NCBI RefSeq assembly: GCF_003994415.1
Contig: NZ_CP034689.1
Location: forward strand, 1,612,001-1,676,000
From: Achromobacter spanius
GTDB lineage: Bacteria > Pseudomonadota > Gammaproteobacteria > Burkholderiales > Burkholderiaceae_B
Length of the DNA: 64,000 nt
Direction: 5' to 3'
The stretch's first letter is position 1. Every line of letters starts with the position of its first letter. Below the pieces are notes generated by a model that did no database searches, was not told where the DNA came from, and was given only the letters and a program-made list of their open reading frames with translations. Shown here piece by piece: positions 35,895 through 44,027 of this stretch. The translations under genes were made by a program, and so were the position numbers.

Positions 35895-37757
35895 CTAGGT
35901 TTCCGATAATTTTTCTGGGCCCGATGGGGCAGGCGCGACGTCCGCGGCCGGGGCGGGTGTCGCGCAAGCGCTGGGCGTGCCGGGCGTGGTGGCGGGTGCA
36001 GGCGGCGTGTCGGCCGGGGGGGTAGCGGCAGGCGCGGGCGGCGTGGAGGCCTCGGGCGTTGCGACTGGTGTGGGGGGCGCAGTCGCCCCGGGCGCCGTCG
36101 CCACGGCATGGGCGCGCTCTTGTTCGCGTTGGCGCAGGATACGGCGCTGGACCTTGCCGGTTGTGGTCATCGGCAATTCGTCGACGAACTCAATCTCTTT
36201 TGGATATTCGTAGGGCGCCAGGCGTTCACGAACATGCTCTTGCAGGTTTTCGATGATGTCGGCACGGTCGCGTTGGACGAATTCGGGCGTCAGCACGACA
36301 TACGCTTTGACCAGTGCGCCGCGCTCGGCGTCCGGCTTGGGCACCACGGCGGCGTTGGCTACGGCGGGGTGGCCCACCAGGCAGCTTTCGATTTCTCCGG
36401 GGCCAATGCGGTAGCCGGCCGACTTGAATACATCGTCGGCACGGCCGGCGTACCAAAGGTAGCCGTCGGCATCGACGGTAGCCAGGTCGCCCGTCAGGCA
36501 CCAGTCGCCCTTGAACTTGAGCTGGGTGGCAGCTTCATTGCGCCAGTAGCCCAAAAACATGACCGGGTCGGGAAAACCGTGGATGTCCAGCCGGTTAACG
36601 GCGATTTCACCGGTTTCGCCCGCTGCGACCGGCTGGCCGTCGTCATTCAGCACCGCCACTTGATGGCCAGGATACGGGCGGCCCATGCTGCCCGCACGGG
36701 CCGGCCAGCGCTTCTGGCTATTGCCCACCACGTAGTTCATTTCGGTTTGGCCGAACATCTCGTTGGGCGTCACGCCCAGCGCGGACTGGCACCATTTGAA
36801 GACGGTTTCCCCAACGCTTTCCCCCGCGCTCATGATGGAACGCAGCGCCAGTTGATAATGATTGCGCGGCTCGGGTACGGCCTTCATCATCATTTTCAGC
36901 GCGGTGGGAAACAGGAAGGTGTTGGTGACCTGGTAGCGCTCCATGAGCTCGAACGCGCGCTCGGGCGAAAAGCGGCCCCGCGTGCCCACGATGGGGTGCC
37001 CGAAATACAAGGTCGGCAACAGCGCATCCATCATGCCCCCGGTCCAGGCCCAGTCGGCGGGCGACCAGAACACGTCACCCGGCTTGGGAAACCAGTCTTG
37101 CGAGGCCACGAAACCCGGCAGGTTGCCGATCAGCACGCTATGCGGCAACAGGGCCCCTTTGGGGGCGCCGGTGGTGCCTGACGTGTAGAGCAGGATGGCG
37201 GGGTCCGACGAGCGGGTCGCAACGGCCTTGAATTCGCTGGGCTGGCGGGCCAGCAGGCTGCGCCACGGCAGCACCCGCTCATCGGCAAATCCGATGCCGA
37301 TGATCTGCTGCAGGTTGGGGCAGTTGTCGCTTACCGCCAGCAAGTTGGCGCTGGAAGCGTGGTCCACGATGGCGACTCGCGTTTCGGAGTCGCGCAGACG
37401 GCTTTCCAGGGCTTCGGGGCCAAATAGCGTCGACAAGGGCAGTACGACGCCGCCCACGGTGTAGATGGCCATGTGGGCCACCACCGTTTCCGGCCGTTGC
37501 CCCAACACCACACCAACGCGGTCGCCGCGGCCCACGCCCATCTTCACCAGGCCGTTGGCCAGTTGATTGACGGCTTCGGCCAGGCGAGCATAGGTCCAGA
37601 CCTCGCGGTTGCCTGATTCGTCTTCGTAGTAGATGGCGATGCGCCGCGCATCCGGACTACTGGATGCCCAGCGGTGGCAGCACGCTTCCGCGATGTTGAA
37701 CTGGGTGGGAACCAGCCAGCGGAATGATTGGTAGAGCGCCTGATATTGGTCGTTCAT
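35895..37757 (-). CDS. AMP-binding acyl-CoA synthetase with Pro/Ala/Thr-rich tail
   Basis: The 620-residue adenylate-forming enzyme resembles medium-chain or acetate-like acyl-CoA synthetases. It has the P-loop YTSGTTGAPKG near 191-201, GQTEMNYVVGNSQ, and the catalytic Lys535 in TTTGKVQRRIL. Residues 547-620 form a low-complexity tail rich in Ala, Pro and Thr with no similarity to the catalytic fold, an unusual addition. ATG 37757 is preceded by AGGG; ATG 37823 would add 22 atypical residues. A gamma-carbonic anhydrase gene follows after 3 bases. The substrate is unknown. Confidence 0.87.
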   Translation of the reverse strand: MNDQYQALYQSFRWLVPTQFNIAEACCHRWASSSPDARRIAIYYEDESGNREVWTYARLAEAVNQLANGLVKMGVGRGDRVGVVLGQRPETVVAHMAIYTVGGVVLPLSTLFGPEALESRLRDSETRVAIVDHASSANLLAVSDNCPNLQQIIGIGFADERVLPWRSLLARQPSEFKAVATRSSDPAILLYTSGTTGAPKGALLPHSVLIGNLPGFVASQDWFPKPGDVFWSPADWAWTGGMMDALLPTLYFGHPIVGTRGRFSPERAFELMERYQVTNTFLFPTALKMMMKAVPEPRNHYQLALRSIMSAGESVGETVFKWCQSALGVTPNEMFGQTEMNYVVGNSQKRWPARAGSMGRPYPGHQVAVLNDDGQPVAAGETGEIAVNRLDIHGFPDPVMFLGYWRNEAATQLKFKGDWCLTGDLATVDADGYLWYAGRADDVFKSAGYRIGPGEIESCLVGHPAVANAAVVPKPDAERGALVKAYVVLTPEFVQRDRADIIENLQEHVRERLAPYEYPKEIEFVDELPMTTTGKVQRRILRQREQERAHAVATAPGATAPPTPVATPEASTPPAPAATPPADTPPAPATTPGTPSACATPAPAADVAPAPSGPEKLSET

Positions 37758-37886
37758 GGCCCTATGTTGTAAGCATGTTGCAGCTGCGTGAACGGACCGG
37801 CTCGCCCGTTGGCTCAGATGCAAGCATGACCTAGAGGGCCGTGAACTGCAATATCCCCGTTGCGTAATGGGGACGCATACGGGTTA

Positions 37887-38759
37887 TCACGGGTGTTTGC
37901 TTTGGCGGCGCAAGGCAGATGGCAAGGCGGGAAGCGAAAGCGAACGCGGCGGGCGGGTAGAGGGATCGGCTTGCCGTTCCGCCTGGATGGCGGCCCAATC
38001 CAGCAATTGCAATTGGCCCTCGTGAGTTTCCGCCAGGGCCGACAGGCTTTCCACCCAGTCGCCGTCATTGCAGTACAGGATGCCGTTGACGTCGCGCAGT
38101 TCTGCTTTGTGGATGTGGCCGCAGACCACGCCGTCCAGGCCACGCCGGCGCGCCTCGCCTGCCAGCGCTTCTTCAAAATCCGTGATGAAGGACACCGCGT
38201 TCTTGACCTTGTGCTTCAGGTACTGCGACAGCGACCAGTAATGCAGCCCCAGCCGGTGGCGCAGCCGGTTGAAATGATGGTTGATCCACAAGGCCAGTTG
38301 GTAGAGCCCGTCACCCAGATGCGCCAGCCAGCGGCTGTGCTGGATCACGCCGTCGAACTGGTCGCCATGCAGCACCAGCAGGCGCAACCCCTTGGCGGTG
38401 ACGTGTACGTCTTCGTCCAGTATTTCAATGTCGCCAAATGCGTAGCCGGCGAATTCCCGCGCGAACTCGTCATGGTTGCCGGGTATGAACACGACCCGCG
38501 TGCCATTTCGAGCCTTGCGCAGAATGCGCTGGATGACGTCGTTGTGCGCGCGCGGCCAGTGCCAGTGCTTGCGCAGTTGCCAGCCGTCCACAATGTCGCC
38601 CACCAGATACAGGGTGTCCGAATCGTTGTGGTCCAGGAAATCGAGCAGGAATTCCGCCTTGCACCCGGCAGTGCCCAGGTGAATGTCGGAAATCCAGAGG
38701 GCACGCCAATGTGCGGGGCGGATCTCGTTCACGGTCGCTTCCATGTGGGCTGTCGTCAT
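37887..38759 (-). CDS. UDP-2,3-diacylglucosamine diphosphatase-like metallophosphoesterase
   Basis: The 290-residue calcineurin-like phosphoesterase has the full two-metal site: Asp25-x-His27 in ISDIHLG, Asp55 in LVGDIVDGW, Asn95-His96-Asp97 in PGNHDEF, LHGDQFD and CGHIHKAE. The LVGDIVDGWQLRKHWHW segment resembles the LpxH/LpxH2 group, which hydrolyses UDP-2,3-diacylglucosamine in lipid A synthesis, so that role is likely but a paralogue with another nucleotide-sugar substrate is possible. The C-terminus is basic and Ser/Pro-rich. Met6 is an alternative start. Confidence 0.82.
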   Translation of the reverse strand: MTTAHMEATVNEIRPAHWRALWISDIHLGTAGCKAEFLLDFLDHNDSDTLYLVGDIVDGWQLRKHWHWPRAHNDVIQRILRKARNGTRVVFIPGNHDEFAREFAGYAFGDIEILDEDVHVTAKGLRLLVLHGDQFDGVIQHSRWLAHLGDGLYQLALWINHHFNRLRHRLGLHYWSLSQYLKHKVKNAVSFITDFEEALAGEARRRGLDGVVCGHIHKAELRDVNGILYCNDGDWVESLSALAETHEGQLQLLDWAAIQAERQADPSTRPPRSLSLPALPSALRRQSKHP

Positions 38760-38844
38760 GCCTCGGAATGAGACCAGCCCGCCATGACCGGCGTGTGAAA
38801 CCTTCGTGACGGTGTTGTGACGGTCGTGCTGTCACGGGTGCCGC

Positions 38845-39363
38845 TTATCGGCTTTTTTGGCGTGCAGGTGCGTTGCGCAGCCGTGTACCCAGAAGCCGGT
38901 CGTGCAGGAATTGGCCGTCCGGGTCGAACCAGGACCAGATAAAAATCGTGAAGGGCGCGGCAACGATGAACATGTCCACCGAGGCCCAGCCGGTCAGGCT
39001 GGCGGCGCCCCACACCACGGCGGCACCGGCCAGCACCAGTGGCCAGACCAAGACGTAGCGCAGGATCAGGCGGGGCGTCTTTGGGGTGTTGCCGTCTCGG
39101 TCGACCAGTCGGATGTTCCAGGTTTTCATGGGCAGCGTCTGCCCACGGCGGCGCCAGCACAGCACGAAGTAGGCGCCGATGGCAACGAACAACCATGCTT
39201 GGCGGGCCCCGCGCAACTCCAGCGCGTTCTTGCTTTGGGTCAACGTGTCCAGCAGGTAGCCGGCCAGAAAGACGACGCCGAACAACAGCACGGCTTCATA
39301 CATCATGCAGGCGAATCGGCGCAGCCGATTGGGAGTCTGGTCGAGGTAAGCGTCGGTCGTCAT
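38845..39363 (-). CDS. RDD family membrane protein
   Basis: The 172-residue protein is an RDD-domain membrane protein: an RRFACMMYEAVLLFGVVFLAGYLLD first helix, a second helix at about 60-75 followed by WRRRGQTLPMKTWNIRLVDRDG, and a third hydrophobic region (VLVWPLVLAGAAVVWGAA) ahead of WSWFDPDGQFLHDRLLGTRL. The family has no single function; transport or ion exchange have been suggested. It is the last gene before the metallophosphoesterase on the minus strand, with 85 bases between. Confidence 0.9.
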   Translation of the reverse strand: MTTDAYLDQTPNRLRRFACMMYEAVLLFGVVFLAGYLLDTLTQSKNALELRGARQAWLFVAIGAYFVLCWRRRGQTLPMKTWNIRLVDRDGNTPKTPRLILRYVLVWPLVLAGAAVVWGAASLTGWASVDMFIVAAPFTIFIWSWFDPDGQFLHDRLLGTRLRNAPARQKSR

Positions 39364-39381
39364 GGGTCGCCATTATCCGAC

Positions 39382-39409
39382 AAAAAAAAACCCGCCGGTA
39401 AGGGCGGGT
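39382..39409 (-). terminator. rho-independent terminator for the 62-aa gene
   Basis: On the minus strand ACCCGCC and GGCGGGT (39403-39409 with 39390-39396) form a stem that is followed by T9, the complement of 39382-39390. It would separate the small upstream gene from the RDD gene. Confidence 0.9.
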
Positions 39410-39479
39410 CTATAAAAGGGGCTATGCAGCCCCCAAGGGGAAAATCGTTTGGGCCGCAGACTCAGGCCCAGGTGAAGCT

Positions 39480-39668
39480 TCAGGCGGCGGAGTGCGCGTT
39501 GTTGGCGCTCGTCTTGCCAGCCAGGGCTTTCACGCCGTGAGCCAGCTTACGCAGGCCTGCGGCCAACGCCCGCATCGGGTGCGGACGGAATTGTTCTTCA
39601 ATTGCCTGGAGCATCAGTTGGCGCTCGAGTTCGTCGGTCAGGCGGATGGTGTTGTTCGGGTTGATCAC
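39480..39668 (-). CDS. small conserved-looking 62-aa hypothetical protein
   Basis: The peptide begins INPNNTIRLTDELERQLMLQAIEEQFRPHP and ends in a basic Ala/Lys/Gly-rich helix and an Asn/His tail. I do not recognise a family. It has no membrane segment or signal. I chose GTG 39668 because GGAGG lies 5 bases upstream; a GTG at 39680 is in frame but contains the ribosome site itself. It has its own promoter-like -10 flanked by twin palindromes and its own terminator, strong signs of a real, regulated gene. Confidence 0.7.
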   Translation of the reverse strand: MINPNNTIRLTDELERQLMLQAIEEQFRPHPMRALAAGLRKLAHGVKALAGKTSANNAHSAA

Positions 39669-39706
39669 AATAGCCTCCACGGGCTTGCTCAGTTGTTTAG
39701 CTACTA

Positions 39707-39735
39707 GGGATAACCCGAATTATAGGGGTTAACCC
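39707..39735 (-). promoter_or_regulatory. -10 flanked by twin GGGWTAACCC palindromes
   Basis: GGGATAACCC at 39707-39716 and GGGTTAACCC at 39726-39735 are 19 bp apart, about two helical turns. Between them a minus-strand TATAAT (39719-39724) serves as a -10 for the small gene starting at 39668. The layout suggests a dimeric or paired repressor site. The regulator is unknown. Confidence 0.5.
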
Positions 39736-39924
39736 TGGCCCTGTGCAAGTGGCAGATGCAAGCTGGTGCAATGTGGCAACACCTTGGTGCTGATAATGCC
39801 CCAAATTCGAGCGTCGGGGCACCAGTGCAAAGATACGGGCGCTATGTTGCGGCGCTTTTACAACGTGACGCCACGGCGGAAAGAGGGGATTTGCCCGGAC
39901 GAGAACCGTCCGGGCCAAGTGCGT

Positions 39925-41067
39925 TCAGGCGTCGCGGTAGCCGGCGGCAACCAGCTCGAAGCCGAAGAGGCGGCAGTCCAGCGCGCCGTTGTGCAAGGGC
40001 ACGCGGCGCTTGGGTTTCAAGCGCATCTGGTTCGGCAAAGTCATGTCGCTGGTGATGACGTGCAACTGCCAGCCCGCGAAATTGCGTTTCAGGCAGGTGG
40101 CCCAATCGCGCCACAAGTCGGCGTCCGGCTCGGTCAGCATGCGCTCGCCATAGGGCGGGTTGGTGACGATCCAGCCGTGGTCGGCGGGCGCCGTTATCTG
40201 GCGAGCGTCGCCGACTTCAAAGCGGATCGAATCGGCCGTCAGCCAGGCGCGCTCGGCGTTGTTCTGAGCGAATTCAATGGCTTGCGGATCCAGGTCGTAG
40301 CCCACCAGCGGCGCGTCCAACTGCGGCAGGATGCGCGAACGGGCGTCGTCCTTCAGGTCGCGCCAGCGGTAGGCGTCGTGGTTGCGCAGCCGTTCAAAGC
40401 CAAACGGGCGCGAAATGCCAGGGGGCACGCCAAGCGCAATCCAGGCCGCTTCGATCAGGATGGTGCCCGACCCGCAGAACGGGTCCAGCAACGGCGCGGC
40501 GGGGTCCCAGCCGGCCAGGGCCAGCATGCCGGCCGCCAGGTTTTCGCGCAAGGGCGCTTCGCCCTTGTCCAGACGCCAGCCGCGCTTGAACAGCGATTCG
40601 CCCGACGTGTCCAGGTACAGCGTGGCCGTATGGCCCGTCAGGAACAGGTGGACGCGGGCATCCGGGCGCACCGTGTCGATGCTGGGGCGTTCGCCTTCCA
40701 GTTCGCGCAGTCGGTCGCAAATGCCATCCTTGGCACGCAGGTTGCAGTACTGCAGGCTCTGCACGGGGCTCTTGATGGCTGAGGTGTCTACGCGCAGCGT
40801 TTGTTCGGCGCCGAACCAGCGTTCCCAGGGGGTGTCGCGGGCCAGGTCCAGAATGTCGTCTTCGTGCGAGATTTCCGCATGGGCGACCTGCACCAGAATG
40901 CGGGTGGCCAGGCGCGAATACAAGTTGGCGCGCTGCACGCCCGACCAGTCGGCCGTGAACGAGCAACCCGCGCGGCCGGCCTGGGCGTCTTCGTAGCCCA
41001 GTGCCTGCATTTCGGCCGTCAGGGCCTCTTCCAGGCCTTGCGGGCAGGGGGCGAACACCGTGAACAC
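39925..41067 (-). CDS. THUMP-domain class I SAM RNA methyltransferase (RlmL/YcbY-like), 5' end frameshifted
   Basis: This 380-residue segment holds the whole enzyme core: an N-terminal ferredoxin-like/THUMP region (FAPCPQGLEEALTAEM to ATLYLDTSGESLFKRG) and a Rossmann methyltransferase with PLLDPFCGSGTILIEAAW (SAM loop) and catalytic NPPYGERM. It probably methylates N2 of a guanine in 23S rRNA. The GTG at 41067 is only the first available start; the same frame stays open upstream to about 41420 and encodes an acidic linker. The natural start appears to be ATG 41777 in another frame, separated by a one-base indel near 41341-41349. Confidence 0.85.
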   Translation of the reverse strand: MFTVFAPCPQGLEEALTAEMQALGYEDAQAGRAGCSFTADWSGVQRANLYSRLATRILVQVAHAEISHEDDILDLARDTPWERWFGAEQTLRVDTSAIKSPVQSLQYCNLRAKDGICDRLRELEGERPSIDTVRPDARVHLFLTGHTATLYLDTSGESLFKRGWRLDKGEAPLRENLAAGMLALAGWDPAAPLLDPFCGSGTILIEAAWIALGVPPGISRPFGFERLRNHDAYRWRDLKDDARSRILPQLDAPLVGYDLDPQAIEFAQNNAERAWLTADSIRFEVGDARQITAPADHGWIVTNPPYGERMLTEPDADLWRDWATCLKRNFAGWQLHVITSDMTLPNQMRLKPKRRVPLHNGALDCRLFGFELVAAGYRDA

Positions 41068-41340
41068 TTCCGCCTGGCGAGTGTCGCGCGGGCGGCGGCT
41101 GCGGGTTTCAACGCGGGGGGCGCGATCGCGATAGTCGTCGTGGGGTTCGTCTTGGTAATCGCCGCGCGCTTCGGTGAATTCTGGTTCCGGGGTGTGCTCG
41201 GGCGGCTCAGCGTGGAAGTCGGGCGCAGGGCCGTCGTCTTCGAACGGGTCGTAGAAGCGGCCCGCCGGTGTAGCCGGCGCAATGTACTGGTCATCGCGCA
41301 GGCGCGGGGCGCGCTGCGGCGGACGGCCGGAACGCGCCTC

Positions 41341-41777
41341 GGGGCGGGGCGGCGCGAATCGTCGGAACGCCCACGGGCGGGCTGTCCGCGATCGAACCGG
41401 CCGCGTTCGGCATTGCCACGATCAGAGTTGCCACGTTCGGAGCCACCCCGTGCAGAGGCGCCGCGTTCGGATGTGCCCCGTTCCGCCGAGCCTCTGCCGC
41501 CAGGACCGCGACCTTCGCCACGGCTGGGTTGCCCGCGCTCGTACTGCCCGCGCGCGCCAGCGCCCGGTTTGCGGCGCGCCTCTTCTTCCTGGCGGCGTTG
41601 ATAGCCTTCAGGATCTTTTTGGCGTTCTACGTTTTCCTTGGTGCGCGAGATCTGCGCAACCAGTCGGGCGCGGGCACCGGTGCGGGTGCGCTTGGGCGCT
41701 TCTTCGGCATGGGCGTCGCGCGCCGTTTTTTTGATCGTCAGCGTCTTGCGCGGGCGGTCCTTGTCATCAGAGGACAT
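41341..41777 (-). pseudogene. N-terminal RG-rich part of the methyltransferase gene, out of frame
   Basis: From ATG 41777 the frame encodes MSSDDKDRPRKTLTIKKTARDA, a basic helical stretch (RTKENVERQKDPEGYQRRQEEEARR), then degenerate xERG/xDRG five-residue repeats up to SDDSRRPAP. Beyond 41341 this frame becomes atypical, while the frame of the downstream enzyme continues sensibly (RSGRPPQRAPRLRDDQYIAP). Adding one G to either G4 run on the plus strand at 41341-41344 or 41346-41349 joins them into a 617-residue protein. This may be a true mutation, phase variation or an assembly error. Confidence 0.72.
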
Positions 41778-41811
41778 ACGAATCCTGGCGAATGTGCAAA
41801 GGTAGGGGGAA

Positions 41812-42240
41812 TCAGAAGGGTTTGACGACGACCAGCGCCACCACCACCAAGAGCAGCAAGACGGGAACTTCGTTGAACCAGCGATAGAACTTGTGCGAAC
41901 GGGTGTTTTTGCCCTGTTCGAACTTACGCAGCATCAAGCCACAGGCGTGATGGTAGCCGATGACGAGCAAGACGAAAAAGAGTTTGGCATGCATCCAGCC
42001 GTTGCCCGGACCCACGCCGATGCGGTAGCCCAGGTACAGCCACATGCCGAACACAACGGCGACCACGGCCAGAATGGTGGTAAAGCGGTACAGCCGGCGC
42101 GCCATGCCCAATAACGTGGCCTGGACGGAAGCGTCCGATTGCTGCGCCAGGTTCACGAAAATGCGCGGCAGATAGAACAATCCGGCAAACCAGGAAGCGA
42201 TAAAGACAATGTGAAAGGTCTTGACCCAAAGCATGCCCAT
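41812..42240 (-). CDS. hemJ: HemJ-type protoporphyrinogen IX oxidase (CopD-related membrane protein)
   Basis: The 142-residue membrane protein begins MGMLWVKTFHIVFIASWFAGLFYLPRIFV, the HemJ signature with His10 and the LPR arginine, and has four hydrophobic helices ending EVPVLLLLVVVALVVVKPF. HemJ oxidises protoporphyrinogen IX to protoporphyrin IX in heme synthesis and binds heme. The length is normal for the family. ATG 42240 is followed closely by ATG 42234. The longer upstream frame runs into the repeat element and is not credible. Confidence 0.87.
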   Translation of the reverse strand: MGMLWVKTFHIVFIASWFAGLFYLPRIFVNLAQQSDASVQATLLGMARRLYRFTTILAVVAVVFGMWLYLGYRIGVGPGNGWMHAKLFFVLLVIGYHHACGLMLRKFEQGKNTRSHKFYRWFNEVPVLLLLVVVALVVVKPF

Positions 42241-42287
42241 GGCACCATCCCGTCGAGGAAAGCCGCATTGTAAAGCCGCCGCTGCTC

Positions 42288-42506
42288 GTAGGATGGGTGC
42301 AGCGCGATACGCCAACTCCAAGAACGCTGACATCAATCGCGCGGAACCCATCAAGCAGCGGTGAACAACAAGACTGCCCCCGCAAGAACCCGACAAGGCG
42401 GCCCCCGCAAGAACCCCCTACTGATTCCAGCGCCCCTTCCGCATGGGTTGCGCGCGTGCGGCACTTGCGCCATTGCAAGCGTTCACGCGCGCTACACCCA
42501 TCCTAC
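42288..42506. repeat. 219-bp BIME/MITE-like element
   Basis: The element begins GTAGGATGGGTGCAGCGCG (42288-42306) and ends with CGCGCTACACCCATCCTAC (42488-42506), terminal inverted repeats matching at 18 of 19 positions. Internal AACCCATC (42345-42352) and ATGGGTTGCGCG (near 42443) give each half the form of a REP palindrome. It fills the gap between hemJ and prpD. The TAG inside its right-hand GTAG end (complement of 42503-42505) is the prpD stop codon. Confidence 0.88.
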
Positions 42507-43951
42507 GTGTACAGGTCCACGTATTCGTGGACTGGCATGGATTCCAGCGCTTTTTGATCCAGCGACACCTCAAGGATGCGGCGTTGCTGCTTGGTTGCGA
42601 ACATGCGGGCCAGATTGGTGCGGAACTTGGCTTCCAGCAATGGGATGCCGTCCGCGCGGCGGCGCTTGTGGCCGATGGGATATTCGCAGACGATTTCATC
42701 CAGCTTCGAACCGTCCTTGAATTCCACTGTCAGCGCGTTGGCGATCGAGCGCTTGTTCGGGTCGTGGTAGTCCCGCGTATAGGCCGGGTCTTCCACGCAG
42801 ACGATCTTGTCGCGCAGGATGTCGATACGCGGGTCGCGCGCGACGTCGTCTTCGTAGTCGGCGGCGGTCAAGCGGCCGAACAGCACGGGCACCGCCACCA
42901 TGTACTGGATGCAGTGGTCGCGGTCGGCGGGGTTGTTCAGTGGGCCCTTCTTGTCGATGATGCGGATGCACGCTTCATGGGTGCGGATCGTGATGGCCTT
43001 GATGTCGTCCGCGCTTTTGCCCAACGCGTTGAGTTTTGCGTGGATGTCCATGGCGCATTCCACCGCCGTCTGCGAATGGAATTCCGCCGGGAACGAAATC
43101 TTGAACAGCACGTTCTCCATCACGTAGCTGCCATACGGCCGCTGAAACTTGAACGGTTGACCCTTGAACAGCACGTCGTAAAAGCCCCAGGTCTTGGCGC
43201 TTAGCACCGAGGGGTAACCCATTTCACCGGTTTTCGCGATCAGCGCCAGGCGCACGGCGCGGCTGGTGGCGTCGCCAGCGGCCCAGCTCTTGCGGCTGCC
43301 TGTGTTGGGCGCGTGGCGATAGGTGCGCAGGCTTTGGCCGTCGACCCAGGCCAGCGACACGGCATTGATGACTTCATAGCGGTCCAGCCCCAGCATCTGC
43401 GCCACCACGGCGGTGGATGCCACCTTGACCAGCACTACGTGATCCAGGCCTACCTTGTTGAAGGAATTTTCCAGCGCGATGCAGCCCTGGATTTCATGCG
43501 CCTTGATCATGCCGGTCAGCACGTCGCGCATGGTCAAGGGCGGTTTGCCGGCGGCGACGGCCGTGCGCGACAGCCAATCTGCCGTGGCCAGAATGCCGCC
43601 CAGATTATCGGAGGGGTGACCCCATTCGGCGGCCAGCCAAGTGTCGTTGAAATCCAGCCAGCGGATCATCGTGCCGATGTTGAACGCGGCCTGCACGGGG
43701 TCAAGCTGGAACGGCGTGCCTGGCACCTTGGCGCCGTTGGGCACCACGGTACCTGGCACGATCGGCCCCAGCAGCTTCTTGCACGCCGGGTATTCCAGCG
43801 CTTCCAGGCCGCAGCCCAGCGTGTCGATCAGGCAGTTGCGTGCGGTCTCGTACGCCAGGCTGCTCGTGATCTCGTAGTTGAGAACGTAGTCCGCGATATC
43901 GACCAGGACCTGATCGGGATCGGGACGTACGTTTGAGATTGGGGCGGACAT
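42503..43951 (-). CDS. prpD: 2-methylcitrate dehydratase
   Basis: The 482-residue MmgE/PrpD-fold enzyme dehydrates 2-methylcitrate to 2-methyl-cis-aconitate in the methylcitrate cycle. Recognised segments are YETARNCLIDTLGCGLEAL, IRWLDFNDTWLAAEWGHPSDNLG in part, RKSWAAGDATSRAVRLA and ECAMDIHAK. No acnD or prpF is seen, so this is the PrpD-dependent route. AAGGAGGG lies 6 bases before the ATG. It lies 76 bases after prpC. Its stop codon is supplied by the end of the adjacent repeat element. Confidence 0.95.
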   Translation of the reverse strand: MSAPISNVRPDPDQVLVDIADYVLNYEITSSLAYETARNCLIDTLGCGLEALEYPACKKLLGPIVPGTVVPNGAKVPGTPFQLDPVQAAFNIGTMIRWLDFNDTWLAAEWGHPSDNLGGILATADWLSRTAVAAGKPPLTMRDVLTGMIKAHEIQGCIALENSFNKVGLDHVVLVKVASTAVVAQMLGLDRYEVINAVSLAWVDGQSLRTYRHAPNTGSRKSWAAGDATSRAVRLALIAKTGEMGYPSVLSAKTWGFYDVLFKGQPFKFQRPYGSYVMENVLFKISFPAEFHSQTAVECAMDIHAKLNALGKSADDIKAITIRTHEACIRIIDKKGPLNNPADRDHCIQYMVAVPVLFGRLTAADYEDDVARDPRIDILRDKIVCVEDPAYTRDYHDPNKRSIANALTVEFKDGSKLDEIVCEYPIGHKRRRADGIPLLEAKFRTNLARMFATKQQRRILEVSLDQKALESMPVHEYVDLYT

Positions 43952-44027
43952 TGCGAACCCTCCTTAGCGAAGAAGTGAATACAGGTGGCCATGCCGCGCC
44001 TTGTTCTCGTTCTGGTTGCGGGCCGCC

